This document shows, piece by piece, positions 33,046-43,949 of a stretch of DNA of 64,000 bases. Origin of the DNA: Siphonodentalium dalli (taxonomy: Eukaryota > Mollusca > Scaphopoda > Gadilida > Siphonodentaliidae); NCBI GenBank assembly GCA_032622095.1, contig CP136062.1, positions 161,010,875-161,074,874 of the forward strand. The letters run 5' to 3'. The position numbers were made by a program, and so were the translations under genes. Within the stretch, counting starts at the first letter, position 1; each line of letters begins with the position of its first letter. The notes beneath the pieces were generated by a model, which was not told where the DNA came from, made no database searches, and was given only the letters and a program-made list of their open reading frames with translations.

Positions 33046-34080
33046 CTGGTTCATTCAACATGAAGGTAATCAAGGTGTATCTTTATTAATAACAGTATAC
33101 AGTACTATCAAAATCAGAAGAAACATGTGACCCTGGGTACTTATCTCCCAGTTCTGTGGCAAAAAAAAAATTGACAATGCATTCTTAAACCCAAACCTGT
33201 GGCGGTTTTTCAACATTGAATGGTCACCAGAAACCCGGATATTAATAATTTCAGATCATAATTAGCATCGCATTATATATTAACCCATCGAGTAATATGT
33301 CATGACACACTATATTACACCTACTATATAACTGCTCCCTCCCTCCCTGACACAGGGCTACATATAAGAAGTTTATTGATGTCTACTTAATGAGAGTATA
33401 CAGTTCCGTCAAAATCTGGTGAAAATGTGACCTCGCATCATTAACCCCAATCTGTGGCGATTTTTCATCCAATTTACCGAAGCTTCGTGACACGTACCGT
33501 CAAATGGCATCAAACGTTGAATGGTTACCATAAACTTTGATATCAGTCATTTCAGATCGTAATTATCATGGAATTATATATTAATACATGGTGTAATTAT
33601 GTCAAAATGACACACTATATTACATCCACCCTATATAACTGCTTCCTCCCTGACACAGTGCTACATACAAGAAGTTTATCCATGTCTACTTAATGAGAGC
33701 ATATAGTTCTGTCGAAATATGGCGAAAAATGTGACCTTGCATCATTAACCCTAAATAAGTGGCGGTTTTTCATCCTATGTACCGAAGCTTCGTGACATGT
33801 ACCGAAGCTTGGTGACGTGTCAGAACTTCTAAAATATACCCCATCGGGACATCAAATGGTATCAAACGTTGAATGGTCACCAGAAATCTCGATATTAGTC
33901 ATTTCAGACCATAATAACATAGCATTATATATTAACCCATCGAGAAATATGTCAAAATGACACACTATATTACACCCACCCCTATATAACTGCGTCCTCT
34001 CTGACACAGGCTGCATATAAAAAGTTTATCCATGTCTACTTAATGAGAGTATAGAGTTCTGTCAAAATCGGGCGAACAAT
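33046..34080 (+). repeat. Degenerate ~300-350-bp tandem repeat, three copies
   Basis: The phrase GACACAGGGCTACATATAAG then AAGTTTATYSATGTCTACTT recurs at about 33346, 33650 and 34002. Each unit has GTGACCTBGCATCATTAACC, GTGGCGGTTTTTCA and ACACACTATATTACA. The first unit (from 33046) is the most diverged. Confidence 0.85.
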
Positions 34081-35812
34081 TTGGTCTATAAATTCCGTAG
34101 TGTGACACATTTAATATAGACCAAAACAATAAACACCTTTCAACTCAAAGATAGTTACATTTTAATTGCAAAAATGGTCCAAACATGAAAAGTTAATTTT
34201 TGCCGATATTTAAGTAAACTTTTTGAGAGAAAAGTCCAATATTTTTGGTGATGTCAGTGGTGACAAATAGTAACAATTAACCATGGCACATCAGACATGT
34301 TAGTATTCAATTTATAGAAGGCAGAATAGCCAATTTTGTACATCATCCACAACTTGTAATCGATTGCAGGACACGCTGGGGCAATATTTATCATTTTCCA
34401 TATTTTGGCAGCCATTTTGAGCCAAAGTAAGAATTTTGGTTCCAGTGAGTTGGAATATTCATAGGTATAATCATATGCATCACTTACATTACAAAGTTCT
34501 GTTCATTTCTTGTTAAAATATGACTATAATCCCAATTGTGATTTTTTTGGTGAAATTTTATACTGCGTTCTGTAAATTCGAATTTTTGAGGGAACGGAAG
34601 GGGCTAGGAACCCAAAAAGTGCATATTTAATTGCCCCAATGATCAGTTACACAAAATACAAAATAAAGTCGCATTACTCAACCAGTTCCAAACAGCATGA
34701 ATCGATCTAGAAGATATTTGTAAAAAAAGTCATATTTTCAACTTCAGGCAGCCATTTTGGTGGCCATCTTGGATGCTGAGTTTCAATTTTGCCCCAAAAA
34801 AGTGACATTATGTTTTAGCTTCACGAAAATATATACATTTGTATACATTTTACAAGATTTTCACCGCTATAATTTGCATAAAACTGACTTAGGGTCTGGT
34901 CTGAAAAATGGCGGCCATGATGGACGCCATTTTGTCTGGAGTCTATACGGCCACTTTTTTTTCTTGTTAACATTGCTTAAAAGTTGAAGGACATAATAAG
35001 GAACAAAATGAGTTGGGAGAAGTTAAGTCCCAGGGGGTGCAAGGGTACCCATATTAGCTCCCGGACTACTAGTAGTACTATGACGTCGCCGGAAAATTAT
35101 TTCATTTTCGGTCGTCGGGTAGGTCAATAAAAACACGTTTTTCGCCAATTAAGCTACAAATTCAACACTGCTATCATGGATTTTCATAATCTACATATAT
35201 TTTACTACAAAATTAGACCGGATAGCACTTGTCCGTCAAAATGAGCAACATTTGTTATTTCTTGGGGTCGATCTCCTGGACTATACACCCCTGTTATGAA
35301 ACACTTAATCTTGCATGTACCTGACAATATAAGCATTCCTTATTACACAGGTCAGATATGATCCTATCTGTCAATGTTTGATAAACAAATAACAACTGGG
35401 GAGAATGGGGGGTAGTAATTAAAGTACAATTAAATATGAGATGGAATCCCATACATGTATGTTCTAAGCAGTCTGGCTAGTTAACAAATTATAATTTCTC
35501 TTTAGAAGTGAATGAATTTTGAATATCTGGCATGTCAAAAGTGGCAGAGATAGGGATTTATCATATTTGCTTCCAATGAGTTAACTTAAACTCCTAAACA
35601 TGTCCTCCGAAATCACTAAACCATTGGATCTCACAGTGAGAGTTCTTTGGGTGAATAGGGACAGAGTTATGAGATTTAAAACTACTCCCCCCACCCCAAA
35701 TACTTTAACCCTTTCTTAAGACAAATTATTTGAGCTTTTGATTTCAAGTTGGGTACTGATGTATGGATTCATGTGATCATATCTTTGAAAAATTATCAGT
35801 TATAGCTAATCG
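34081..35812. other. Unassigned; no gene seen
   Basis: Contains GGCAGCCATTTTG and GGCGGCCATGATGGACGCCAT phrases similar in style to 42480-42860, suggesting an old dispersed repeat. The 76-codon frame at 34757 is not protein-like. Confidence 0.35.
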
Positions 35813-35871
35813 CTATCGCCAAGGTATGGGTTTACATATGCCGATCATGATCGGCCTCTCCTTGGTGATAG
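35813..35871. repeat. Nested hairpin repeat, intact copy
   Basis: Outer arms CTATCGCCAAGG (35813-35824) and CCTTGGTGATAG (35860-35871) enclose a perfect 16-bp palindrome GCCGATCATGATCGGC (35840-35855). A degraded copy lies at 18152-18215. Confidence 0.75.
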
Positions 35872-36001
35872 ATTCTGCAAGTTTTCAATAAGATATCTCA
35901 TATCTTATATAGCAAAAGAACAGCCCTCGAAAAATGTAATGCCATGGAAAAAGCTGTAGAAGTAAATAAAGAATTTCATGCAGTTCTAAAGCAATGATGT
36001 A

Positions 36002-36118
36002 CAGTAATGCCCTAAATAATCATGGGTAATTTTTCAGGATTTAATCGGAAGTATGGTTTGTTGCTATTCATCGGAAAGCTCTCACTTAGAGCTTTCCGAT
36101 GAATGGCAATAAACCATA
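36002..36118. mobile_element. Family E MITE, internally deleted, copy 7
   Basis: Preceded by TA. The start CAGTAATGCCCTAAATAATC is followed by a deletion of the CGACTCC..AGAAT segment. The central hairpin is intact and the right arm is truncated after CAATAAACCATA. Confidence 0.85.
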
Positions 36119-36985
36119 GAAGAAAAATGCAAATTTCAAGGGCTGAAAGTAATGGAAATTTCATGACCAAAAGACACAATGAAGTATATTATGACTTATC
36201 AATGAGAAATATAACAGATGTTGTGTTTTTATCAAAATGGGACTTGTGAGCATTAAATTGCCTCTGGCATAGTAATATATTGGTATATTTGATATTTTTC
36301 CTGTGTCCTGTAATTCATAGCTGGGACAAGGTATATGTAATTCATATCAGTACATACGCACGTGTTGTTTATGGCTTCATACTCGATATATGAAGCTTAT
36401 CACGATTAATGAGTTTTTGTTGGAGATCCACGTGGGATCAGTGAGATGCCTTCTCTTTACTGGACATATATCCTTCCGACAGGAAAAAAGCTTTTGAAGG
36501 GGATATGACTCCCTATTTTAGGAAATTATTTCGTCTCAGCAGACGTTTTAGATCCGTCTAATATGTCATATCATCACGACACATGTCAGACAGTCAAGGT
36601 ACATCAGTCTTAATACATCATATCGTCAGGCAGACGTCACTTGAAGGTCATCATCAAGATGATTATATAATAATGGATGACCAACTAGAAAAATTTCAAC
36701 CATTTTGATTTTTGGTATCTTCGTTGTGTAATCAACTCCACCCACAGTATCAAATGTAGAGAAATGAAACTTTAGGATTGCATTACCCATATATTTCTAA
36801 AGTGCAACGTGTATTACAGATGATGGAAAAATTCCCCTTTTTTTATTTTTAAATGATTTTTACCCTGTGATTTTTTTTTAAATAGCCAACCTCTTAAGAA
36901 AACCATTTTTCTGGGGAGATGGCAATCTTTTATTTATTCACCAATCCAAAATTGGGGGTATACTGGATTAGACGCATCCATTCGT
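36119..36985. other. No gene; member of a dispersed local repeat
   Basis: TTAATACATCATATCGTCAG then CAGACGTCACTTGAAGGT (about 36611-36655) recurs near 37910 and 41190; AGCTTTTGAAGGGGATATG (36489) resembles 40649-40668. Confidence 0.45.
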
Positions 36986-36989
36986 CTGT

Positions 36990-37075
36990 TCGTCATCATC
37001 TCATCATCATCATCATGACATCATCATCATCATCATCACCATCATCATCCATCATCACATATCGTCTTCGTTGTC
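36990..37075. repeat. (ATC)n microsatellite
   Basis: Imperfect runs of CAT/ATC with TGACATC interruptions. Confidence 0.9.
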
Positions 37076-37145
37076 ATCACCACCGTCATCATTAGAAGGC
37101 TGATAACATCGTCGTCAGAACGCGCCATCAGAACGTGTTTACGTC

Positions 37146-37512
37146 ACTTCTTGTATTGGTAGGTGGTGTTAACCATCTATTTTCACTTCTTGTATTGGTA
37201 GGTGGTGCTAACCATCTATTTTCGCTTCTTGTATTGGTAGGTGGTGTTAACCATCTATTTTCACTTCTTGTATTGGTAGGTGGTGTTAACCATCTATTTT
37301 CACTTCTTGTATTGGTAGGTGGTGTTAACCATCTATTTTCACTTCTTGTATTGGTAGGTGGTGTTAACCATCTATTTTCGCTTCTTGTATTGGTAGGTGG
37401 TGTTAACCATCTATTTTCACTTCTTGTATTGGTAGGTGGTGTTAACCATCTATTTTCACTTCTTGTATTGGTAGGTGGTGTTAACCATCTGTTTTCACTT
37501 CTTGTATTGGTA
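37146..37512. repeat. 39-bp minisatellite, ~9.4 units
   Basis: The unit ACTTCTTGTATTGGTAGGTG GTGTTAACCATCTATTTTC repeats with only a few substitutions. Because 39 is a multiple of three and the unit lacks stops, both strands stay open (plus strand 13-residue period SLLVLVGGVNHLF; minus strand TNTRSENRWLTPP). I do not regard either as a proven gene. Confidence 0.92.
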
Positions 37513-37997
37513 TCAGCCATGGGTTATTGGATTCTGTTGAAATTATGGAGTTTGGCATCAGGAGGGCTTTCAAAAGTCCAATCTGTCATATCATCACATA
37601 AAGACACATGTTACACAGTAAATGTATATGAGTTTAATACGTCATATCATGGGCAAACATCACTTAACACTTCCATGACTGGAGCTTCCTGAAATTTTAC
37701 ATTGTCAACTGAAAGTAGTAATTTAATGTGAAAAATATATTTTATAACTATGTTTACATTATTTCAAAAGAATATGAACTCATTTTACCTCGCGAATTCA
37801 TAACAGTTTGTGTCTTCCCTGAGCATAAACAAACAGATCATACTTTAGTTATTTCTAATTACACGATTATTATGTGCGTAATTTATTAATACATCATACA
37901 AGCAGTCTTAATACATCATATCATCGCGGGCAGACGTCACTTGAAGGTGATCATATAATGATGGATGATTCTGTCTCTATCATCTCAAACTCGCATG
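37513..37997. other. No gene seen
   Basis: Unassigned, with another copy of the ATACATCATATCATCGCGGG / CAGACGTCACTTGAAGGTGA phrase near 37909. Confidence 0.4.
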
Positions 37998-38397
37998 TTA
38001 ACCCTTTACCCAACTAACCGGCCAAAACCGGCCAAAACCGGCCAAATAAAGCTTCAACAGCCTAAAATATCTTCGGTCTGTCTCAATAAAACCATACAAA
38101 TATGGATATCACTGGAACCGGCTCATTGACCACATTGTGATGGTTACAGTTATGCCCTGTGCCAATGCATTCTCTTATATATGCGAGTCGACCATAGGTC
38201 GCCTCGCATATATAAGAGAATGCATTGGCCTAAAAAAAATATTTTTTTACCATTTTTTCTTACATTCTTTAACAATTTTATAATTTTTAATGTGTTAAGC
38301 CAATGCATTCTCTTATATATGCGAGGCTACCTATGGTCGACTCGCATTTATAAGAGAATGCATTGGCACAGGGCCCTTCTGTTGGGTAAAGGGTTAA
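37998..38397. mobile_element. Family B TTAA MITE, copy 2
   Basis: TTAA at 37998-38001 and 38394-38397, ends CCCTTTACCCAAC / GTTGGGTAAAGGG. The left arm carries three tandem CCGGCCAAAA units. Two core palindromes lie at about 38160-38230 and 38302-38376. Confidence 0.93.
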
Positions 38398-38798
38398 CAA
38401 CCTTTCCATAACTGGAGCTTCCCAAATTTTTGCAACAACCCTGTGCCAATGGGAGCCATAGGGAGCCTTGAATATATAAGTGAATACATTGGCCAAGCAA
38501 TATTTACTTTGACCTTGGAAGCCAACGCATTCTCTTATATAATACGTGTGAGGCTCCCTATGCCAATGTGCATTCAACCCTGTGCCAATGCATTCTCTTA
38601 TATATGCAAGTCTCCCATAAGGAGACTTGCATATATAAGAGAATACATTAGCCTAACAATATTTACTTTGACCTTGTAAGCAAGTGCATTCTCTTATATA
38701 TGTGAGGCTCCTTATGGGAGACTTGCATATATAAGACTATGCACTGGCACAGGATATTTAATGATGCACCAAGGCAACCCCCTTCGCGAATGGGTTAA
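38394..38798. mobile_element. Family C TTAA MITE, copy 3, sharing TTAA with B
   Basis: Starts from the same TTAA that ends the B element (then CAACCTTTCCATAACTGGAGC) and ends CGAATGGG TTAA at 38795-38798. It is longer than other C copies and has four decayed core half or full palindromes, suggesting internal duplication. Frames at 38181-38679 are palindrome shadows. Confidence 0.75.
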
Positions 38799-39105
38799 AA
38801 AAATATTCAAGGTAACAGGCTAAATTTTATGAAACAATTTTACTTCATATTTTGACTCTGGGACTGCACATGCGTACAATGATTCCTAGATGACCTTAGC
38901 ACTTGGTCAACCGCAAATAACTTTAATCTCAAAACTTCAAAATGAATACTTATTCTAGGTTCCCCCATGTTGACCTACGGAAGGAAATTATACATCTAAC
39001 TTGTTATGGCTTCTTGTTAAACAGTACATATGTAAAACAAAATTCAACCCAGACCAGACATATTTACTTCTGGAGTGCCGATTTGGCTTCTTGTTAAACA
39101 GTAAA
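38799..39105. other. No gene; short direct repeat
   Basis: GGCTTCTTGTTAAACAGTA occurs at 39007 and again at 39085. Confidence 0.4.
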
Positions 39106-39620
39106 CATGGTGGGGAATCTCGTGGTTTCGATGTTCCTGAGTACGACACATACAAAACGACTGAGGCTAGTGCAAACACACAAAAAAACATAGGAGGAAG
39201 AGAACCCTTAGGACTCCAGGACGCATTTTGACTGTTACAAGCATATGCTAGTTTATTTTTGAAACAAGTTGATAACTTGTTTGTTCGGAAATACTCAGTG
39301 GTTTTCTTGAACATTCTGACCAAAGTTGCCAGTTGGAGGTGCGTGGAATACACCAGTCATACATCTTGGAGAATCCTTCGACTGACAACTTTGGTCAGAT
39401 AAGAATGTTTAGAGCAAATAAATGTGAATTTAGACACAAATGAGGTATCAGCTTGTTTGAAAAATAGTATAGCGTCTGCTCGTAGCTGACAAAATACTAT
39501 GTAATATGTCATATCTTAATTTATTACCTTTTTCCTCGTTTCTGGTTGCGTTTTCGATCATCTCGGCCATTTTGAATGTGTGAAACTCATCAACTCGAAA
39601 CCACGTGATTCCCCACCATG
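39106..39620. mobile_element. 515-bp element with ~60-bp inverted ends
   Basis: CATGGTGGGGAATCTCGTGG (39106) pairs with the complement of CCACGTGATTCCCCACCATG (39601-39620), and similarity continues about 60 bp inward. An inner inverted pair (TCTGACCAAAGTTGCCAGT near 39315, ACTGACAACTTTGGTCAGA near 39379) is also present. No clear target duplication. The overlapping frames on both strands have no recognised domain. Confidence 0.6.
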
Positions 39621-39635
39621 GTACATATACCGGTA

Positions 39636-39720
39636 CAGGAATGCCCTAAGTAATCAACTCCTTAACCACAGCAGAATTATGGGTAACTTTTCAGGATTTA
39701 GTCGGAAATATGGCTTGTTG
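39636..39720. mobile_element. Family E half-element, copy 8 (left half)
   Basis: Preceded by TA, starts CAGGAATGCCCTAAGTAATC and stops after ATATGGCTTGTTG, about 25 bases before the expected palindrome centre. Confidence 0.85.
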
Positions 39721-39771
39721 GCTTAATAACTAACCACTTGAGCACGAGGCAGACTAAATTAGTGTCCCAGA

Positions 39772-39919
39772 TCTCGAGAAATTAACGAATTTCAAAAATC
39801 GATATCTGATCACTCTGAGCTTTGATGTGTGGGTTACTCGACTCGAATCAAATATTTTTTACCCCCGAAGCCAAAGAAATAGTAATATAGGACCCTCTGA
39901 TCGGATTGAGTACCTTTAA
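39772..39919 (+). repeat. Dispersed 148-bp repeat K, copy 2
   Basis: Same orientation and length as 961-1108, starting TCTCGAGAAA and ending GAGTACCTTTAA. Confidence 0.75.
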
Positions 39920-40255
39920 CATGAATGATAAATTAACTGCCGTACATCAGGTCTCCCACTATGATGAGAGGGCATCATCCAGCTGGTTTGTTTGCTGCCC
40001 CCGAAAAATTAATTTTGGGAGACTATTAAAATAACTGGTGTCCATCCATCTGTTCGGAAAGTTTCCGGAGGAGAAATTTATTTTTGGCTATCGTATCAAA
40101 ACCAAATTTGGTATTTGGTATAATATGCCACAACTCATCTTCAGTTTTATCTGTATTTTATTCACAAAACAGCTTGTTGTAGTCTTGATATCGTGATTTA
40201 TAAAATTATGTTGCTGTAATTGTGGCCGGAAAGAGATAGACCATCTTTTATTATT
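39920..40255. other. No gene seen
   Basis: ACCAAATTTGGTATTTGGTAT near 40099 resembles phrases in the degenerate repeats at 50407 and 62110; otherwise unassigned. Confidence 0.35.
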
Positions 40256-40616
40256 TTCCCATAGGGAGCCTCGCATACATTGCTTACAAAGCGAAGGTAA
40301 ATATTGTTAGGCCAATGCATTCTCTTATAAATGCGAGGCTGCCTATAGGAGACTCACATACATTAATGCCCTAACTAGTCAACTCCTTAACCACAGCAGA
40401 ATTATGGGTAATTTTTCAGGATTTAGTCGCTGAGAGCTTTCCGATGAATGGCAACAAGCCATATTTCCGACTAAATCATGAAAAATTACCCATAATTCTG
40501 CTGTGGTTAAGGAGTCGATTATTTAGGACATTACCGGTACTGCATGTATATAATAGAATGCATTGTCACAGGGTTTTCACAAAATTTCAGGAAGCTCCAG
40601 TCATGGAAGGGTTAAT
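40256..40616. mobile_element. Family C MITE, copy 4, split by E
   Basis: Begins at a core palindrome centre (CCCATAGGGAGCCTCGCATA), so the left quarter is missing. It contains the diagnostic CGAAGGTAAATATTGTTAGG, is interrupted by E at 40363-40535, and ends CAGTCATGGAAGGG TTAA (40613-40616). Confidence 0.8.
40363..40535. mobile_element. Family E MITE, copy 9, inside family C
   Basis: Nearly complete: starts TTAATGCCCTAACTAGTCAA, centre GAGAGCTTTCCGATGAATGG, ends TTTAGGACATTACC. Part of the left arm (AAATATGG..CATCGG) is deleted. Its insertion splits the second C core palindrome. Confidence 0.82.
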
Positions 40617-40694
40617 TTTTCAATAACTCAGTGCCTAAATAAGCCTGGATGACAAAAGCTTTGAGGGGGATATGGTTTCTCTATTTGAGGAGAT

Positions 40695-41170
40695 TAGGGC
40701 GTCGGGCCTGAGTTTAGTGTGCCTGTCATTTGCAGAATGAGGTCCCCAGAGGGTGAATTTAGTGACGCTATCTCGCATTGTGGGCTAGCATCACTAAATT
40801 CACCCTCTGGTGACCTCATTCTGCTTAGGCCTCATATTCTCTGGATTGTTTCTTTTTTATTAAATTTCTATAGAAACTTCTTCACATAGATTCTATTTCG
40901 TTTTGAGTTTAGTTTCTCCATATCCCCAAATTGGCAGATGACACATTGCACAATCGAGGTTGCCAATGGGTGTACATCACAATTTTCACCATTTGGGAAC
41001 TTCAACCTGAGTCTATGTCTCCCATAGCAGATGAGGCCATGCAGAATGAGGTCCCCCAATGGTGAATTTGGCGATGCTAGCCTGCTATGAGGGATAGTGT
41101 CACTAAATTCACCCTCTGGGGACCTCATTCTGCAAATGACAGGCACACTAAACTCAGGCTTGTTGGGTGT
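40695..41170. mobile_element. Family D MITE, subtype II, copy 12 (full length)
   Basis: Element 40703-41162 with both termini (CGGGCCTGAGTTTAG, CTAAACTCAGGCTTG). Flanking octamers TAGGGCGT and TTGGGTGT match at six of eight bases, probably a decayed 8-bp target duplication. The minus-strand frame 40868-41191 is antisense repeat. Confidence 0.85.
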
Positions 41171-41589
41171 CCCAGCAGACTCGTTTAGCATACTAATACA
41201 TCATATCGTCATGGGCAGACGTCATTTCAAGGTGATCATCCATACTTATAGCAGCTTATGATGTATTACTCAGTGACTAGGACACCAAGGGGGACAATTT
41301 CAATCTGCAGGAGCTAAGCCTTCTGAGTCTCTTTTATGGAGATTAGTTCGCACTTCAAGAGTATCAAAGTCCCGAGAGAAAACCTGATTCGATGAGCTGT
41401 GTAAACATGTTGAGTTAAAAACGTCACTTCAAACGCTTCATCGTCCTATAATGATGGATGACTCGGTCTCTATGATCTTTATGATGAACTCTTATCTTAA
41501 TAACTGTCTGCTGATTCAGACCTGTTAACACGTTTGGGAGGTGATTCTTTTGGGAAAACATTACTCAAAGACCAGAATATTTGCAGAAA
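41171..41589. other. No gene; dispersed local repeat
   Basis: Contains another copy of AATACATCATATCGTCATGG then CAGACGTCATTTCAAGGTGA. Confidence 0.4.
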
Positions 41590-42066
41590 TACTTACATAT
41601 GTATATCATTTTATAGCAATTTATGCATTTATTTAATGCTGGGTCAGACCATTTGTCATGGCAAAATTCTCCATGTGACAACTCATACTATATGGTCGAT
41701 CATCTGTATTCTATAAATCTTCCAGATATTAGCGGTAGATACCAGCAAATTGCGACCGGTTGACCGGTTGCATGGCAACTGATTTTTGGAAAAATTACAC
41801 GTTTGGGGGGGGGGGGGGGTTGTAATTTTCGCTATATGACAAGATGTCTGCGACCTTTTGAATCAAATATACTATGATTTCCATAGTTAAATGATCCAGG
41901 AATATTTTTCCAACATCTGGAACTAGCCTTGCTCGAAAATCACTCATCACCGACAGAGGGCGCCATTCAAAATGGACATCAAACCCTGTTTTCTAACTTT
42001 AAATGCTTACATGTATATCATTTTATAGCAATTTATGCATTTATTTAATGCTGGGTCAGACCATTA
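41590..42066 (+). repeat. ~58-bp direct repeats flanking a 355-bp segment
   Basis: TATATCATTTTATAGCAATT...ATGCTGGGTCAGACCATT occurs at about 41597-41652 and 42012-42064. Between them lie a G run (about 41804-41818) and GACCGGTTGACCGGTTG. Confidence 0.75.
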
Positions 42067-42072
42067 TATATA

Positions 42073-42226
42073 CAGTAATGCCCTAAATAATCGACTCCTT
42101 AACCACAGCAGAATTATGGGAAATTTTTCAGTCGGAATTATGGCTTGCTGCCATTCATCGGAAAGCTCTCGGTGAGAGCATTCCAATGAATGGCAACAAG
42201 CCATATTTCTGACTAAATATGTCTTG
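42073..42226. mobile_element. Family E MITE, copy 10, right-truncated
   Basis: Preceded by TA; left arm and centre present. The right arm stops at TTTCTGACTAAATA, near the start of the element at 42227. Confidence 0.85.
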
Positions 42227-43330
42227 AAAAAATTTCTGAACACTAGGCGCTTTTTTATTTTCCGCCCTCTGGGTACCCACCACCCCCTAATTTTTATTTG
42301 TTCCGATTCTGGGATAGGGACCCACCCCCTCCAAACTGCGTCAAATGACTATTTTACTCAGTTTTCCTGATCTTATCCGATCAACGTTCCATATCATGAT
42401 TATAGAAGCATTCCTACTTTTATTTACCAACAAGACTGTAAAGTTTCAAAACAATTCTCCAATAAAAGTGGGCTGGAGGGTATGCTGATGAATTGACATT
42501 TGAAATCCATGATGGCTGCTGGTGGCCATGTTTGTTTTAAACAAATTTTGGGGAAAAAATAGAGGCTCCAATCTAGAGATCACATTGAAGATCCATATGA
42601 AGTTTGGTGACGATTAGATGTAAGGTGTGCTAAAGGATTTGGTCATACAAAGGGTAAAATCCAAGATGGCCACTGGCAGCCATTTTTTTTTAACAAAATT
42701 TGGGAAAAGAAGGTAGGCACCCACTGAGAGGTCACACCGAAGATCCATATAAAGGTTGGTGATGATCGGATGAGGGATAAACTCTGCAAGGTGTGTTAAA
42801 GGATTTAGTGATGTAAAGAGTAAAATCCAAGATGGCTGCCAGTGGCCATATTTTTTCATAAAAAATCATTAAAATTTTACAGCTCCCAACTAGAGGTGAT
42901 CCTAGACCCATATACCGAATAGTCTATTTTTATTTGAAGAGTTCAGTGAAGAGTTTACATTTATTTGAAGAATCTATTATTGTGTTGTGTTTTCATTTAT
43001 ATCAGGTTGAATAAATGATTTTTGATAGAAATATTTAAATCTGAGCCTTTCCATGTCAATGTGCATTGATAGATCCTTGATGAAAACATTTAGCAAGCTG
43101 ACCTTTTTATTACCCCTTGGTGTCATCCCTCATTATTAACTGATGGTGAACTCAAACACCCCTATCAAGAGTTAAGTGCGTGCCTAATACATAATAGAAG
43201 CATTCTTAAAACCTTTTGTCCCATTATTTGGAAGAAAAATGACTCTAGGAAAAAAATTACAGGCTCAGGAAAAAATGTGTAAGCCGGGCTGCTGAACCAC
43301 CCACCCCCGCCTAGTGTTCGGAAAAAATTT
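42227..43330. mobile_element. 1.1-kb element with 9-bp flanking repeats
   Basis: AAAAAATTT at 42227-42235 and 43322-43330 flanks ends CTGAACACTAGGCG and, complemented, CCGAACACTAGGCG (13 of 14). Inside are three diverged units ending AAGATGGCYRCYRGTGGCC-like phrases (about 42508, 42658, 42826). The A/T-rich duplication could be chance; superfamily unresolved. The minus-strand frame 42614-42859 covers two units and is not recognised. Confidence 0.6.
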
Positions 43331-43378
43331 GCAGACCCCCCCCCCCCTGCTAAATCCTGGATGGATGTTTCACTTATA

Positions 43379-43518
43379 CAGTAATGCCCTAAATAATTGA
43401 CTCCTTAACCACAGCAGAATTATGGGTAACTTTTCAGGATTTAGTCGAAAATATGGCTTGTTGCCATTCATAGGAAAGCTCTCATTGAGAGCTTTCCGAT
43501 GAATGGCAACAAGCCATA
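43379..43518. mobile_element. Family E MITE, copy 11, right-truncated
   Basis: Preceded by TA. Left arm and central hairpin are complete; the right arm ends at AACAAGCCATAT, directly fused to a family D end. Confidence 0.85.
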
Positions 43519-43603
43519 TGCCCGCTGTGTGGGATAGCGTCACTAAATTCATCCTCTGGGGATCTCATTCTGCAATTGACAGTCACACTAAATTCAGGCT
43601 TGG
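43519..43603. mobile_element. Family D fragment, copy 13 (right end)
   Basis: GCCCGCTGTGTGGGATAGCG to the terminus CACACTAAATTCAGGCTTG. Confidence 0.8.
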
Positions 43604-43949
43604 ATTGATGAGTAGTTCCCTTAGGAAATGTTCAGGTAATATGATTCAACAATGTTTGTTGAACTTATTATCTGAACATATCCCTTCAATAAATAAAAAC
43701 CATTCTGCACTTGTATTACTTTTCTTCATAATGTTGTCTGCTGATTTATCCTGAACATCTCTCCAAATGAATAATAGACCATTCCAATGTTTACCTTTAT
43801 AACTGAATGGGATAATCAGTGTTAATTGTCCTGGTGTATTACATATCAGCCAAAATGAGCAAATTATATGCATCCAGATGAAGGGCCATTGTTTCTATGT
43901 GAATTCTGGCAATGTCGACCTTCCATGGAGGTACATTATTATTCTTGCA
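43604..43949. other. No gene seen
   Basis: Unassigned; short overlapping frames on both strands (43503-43873) without recognised features. Confidence 0.35.
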
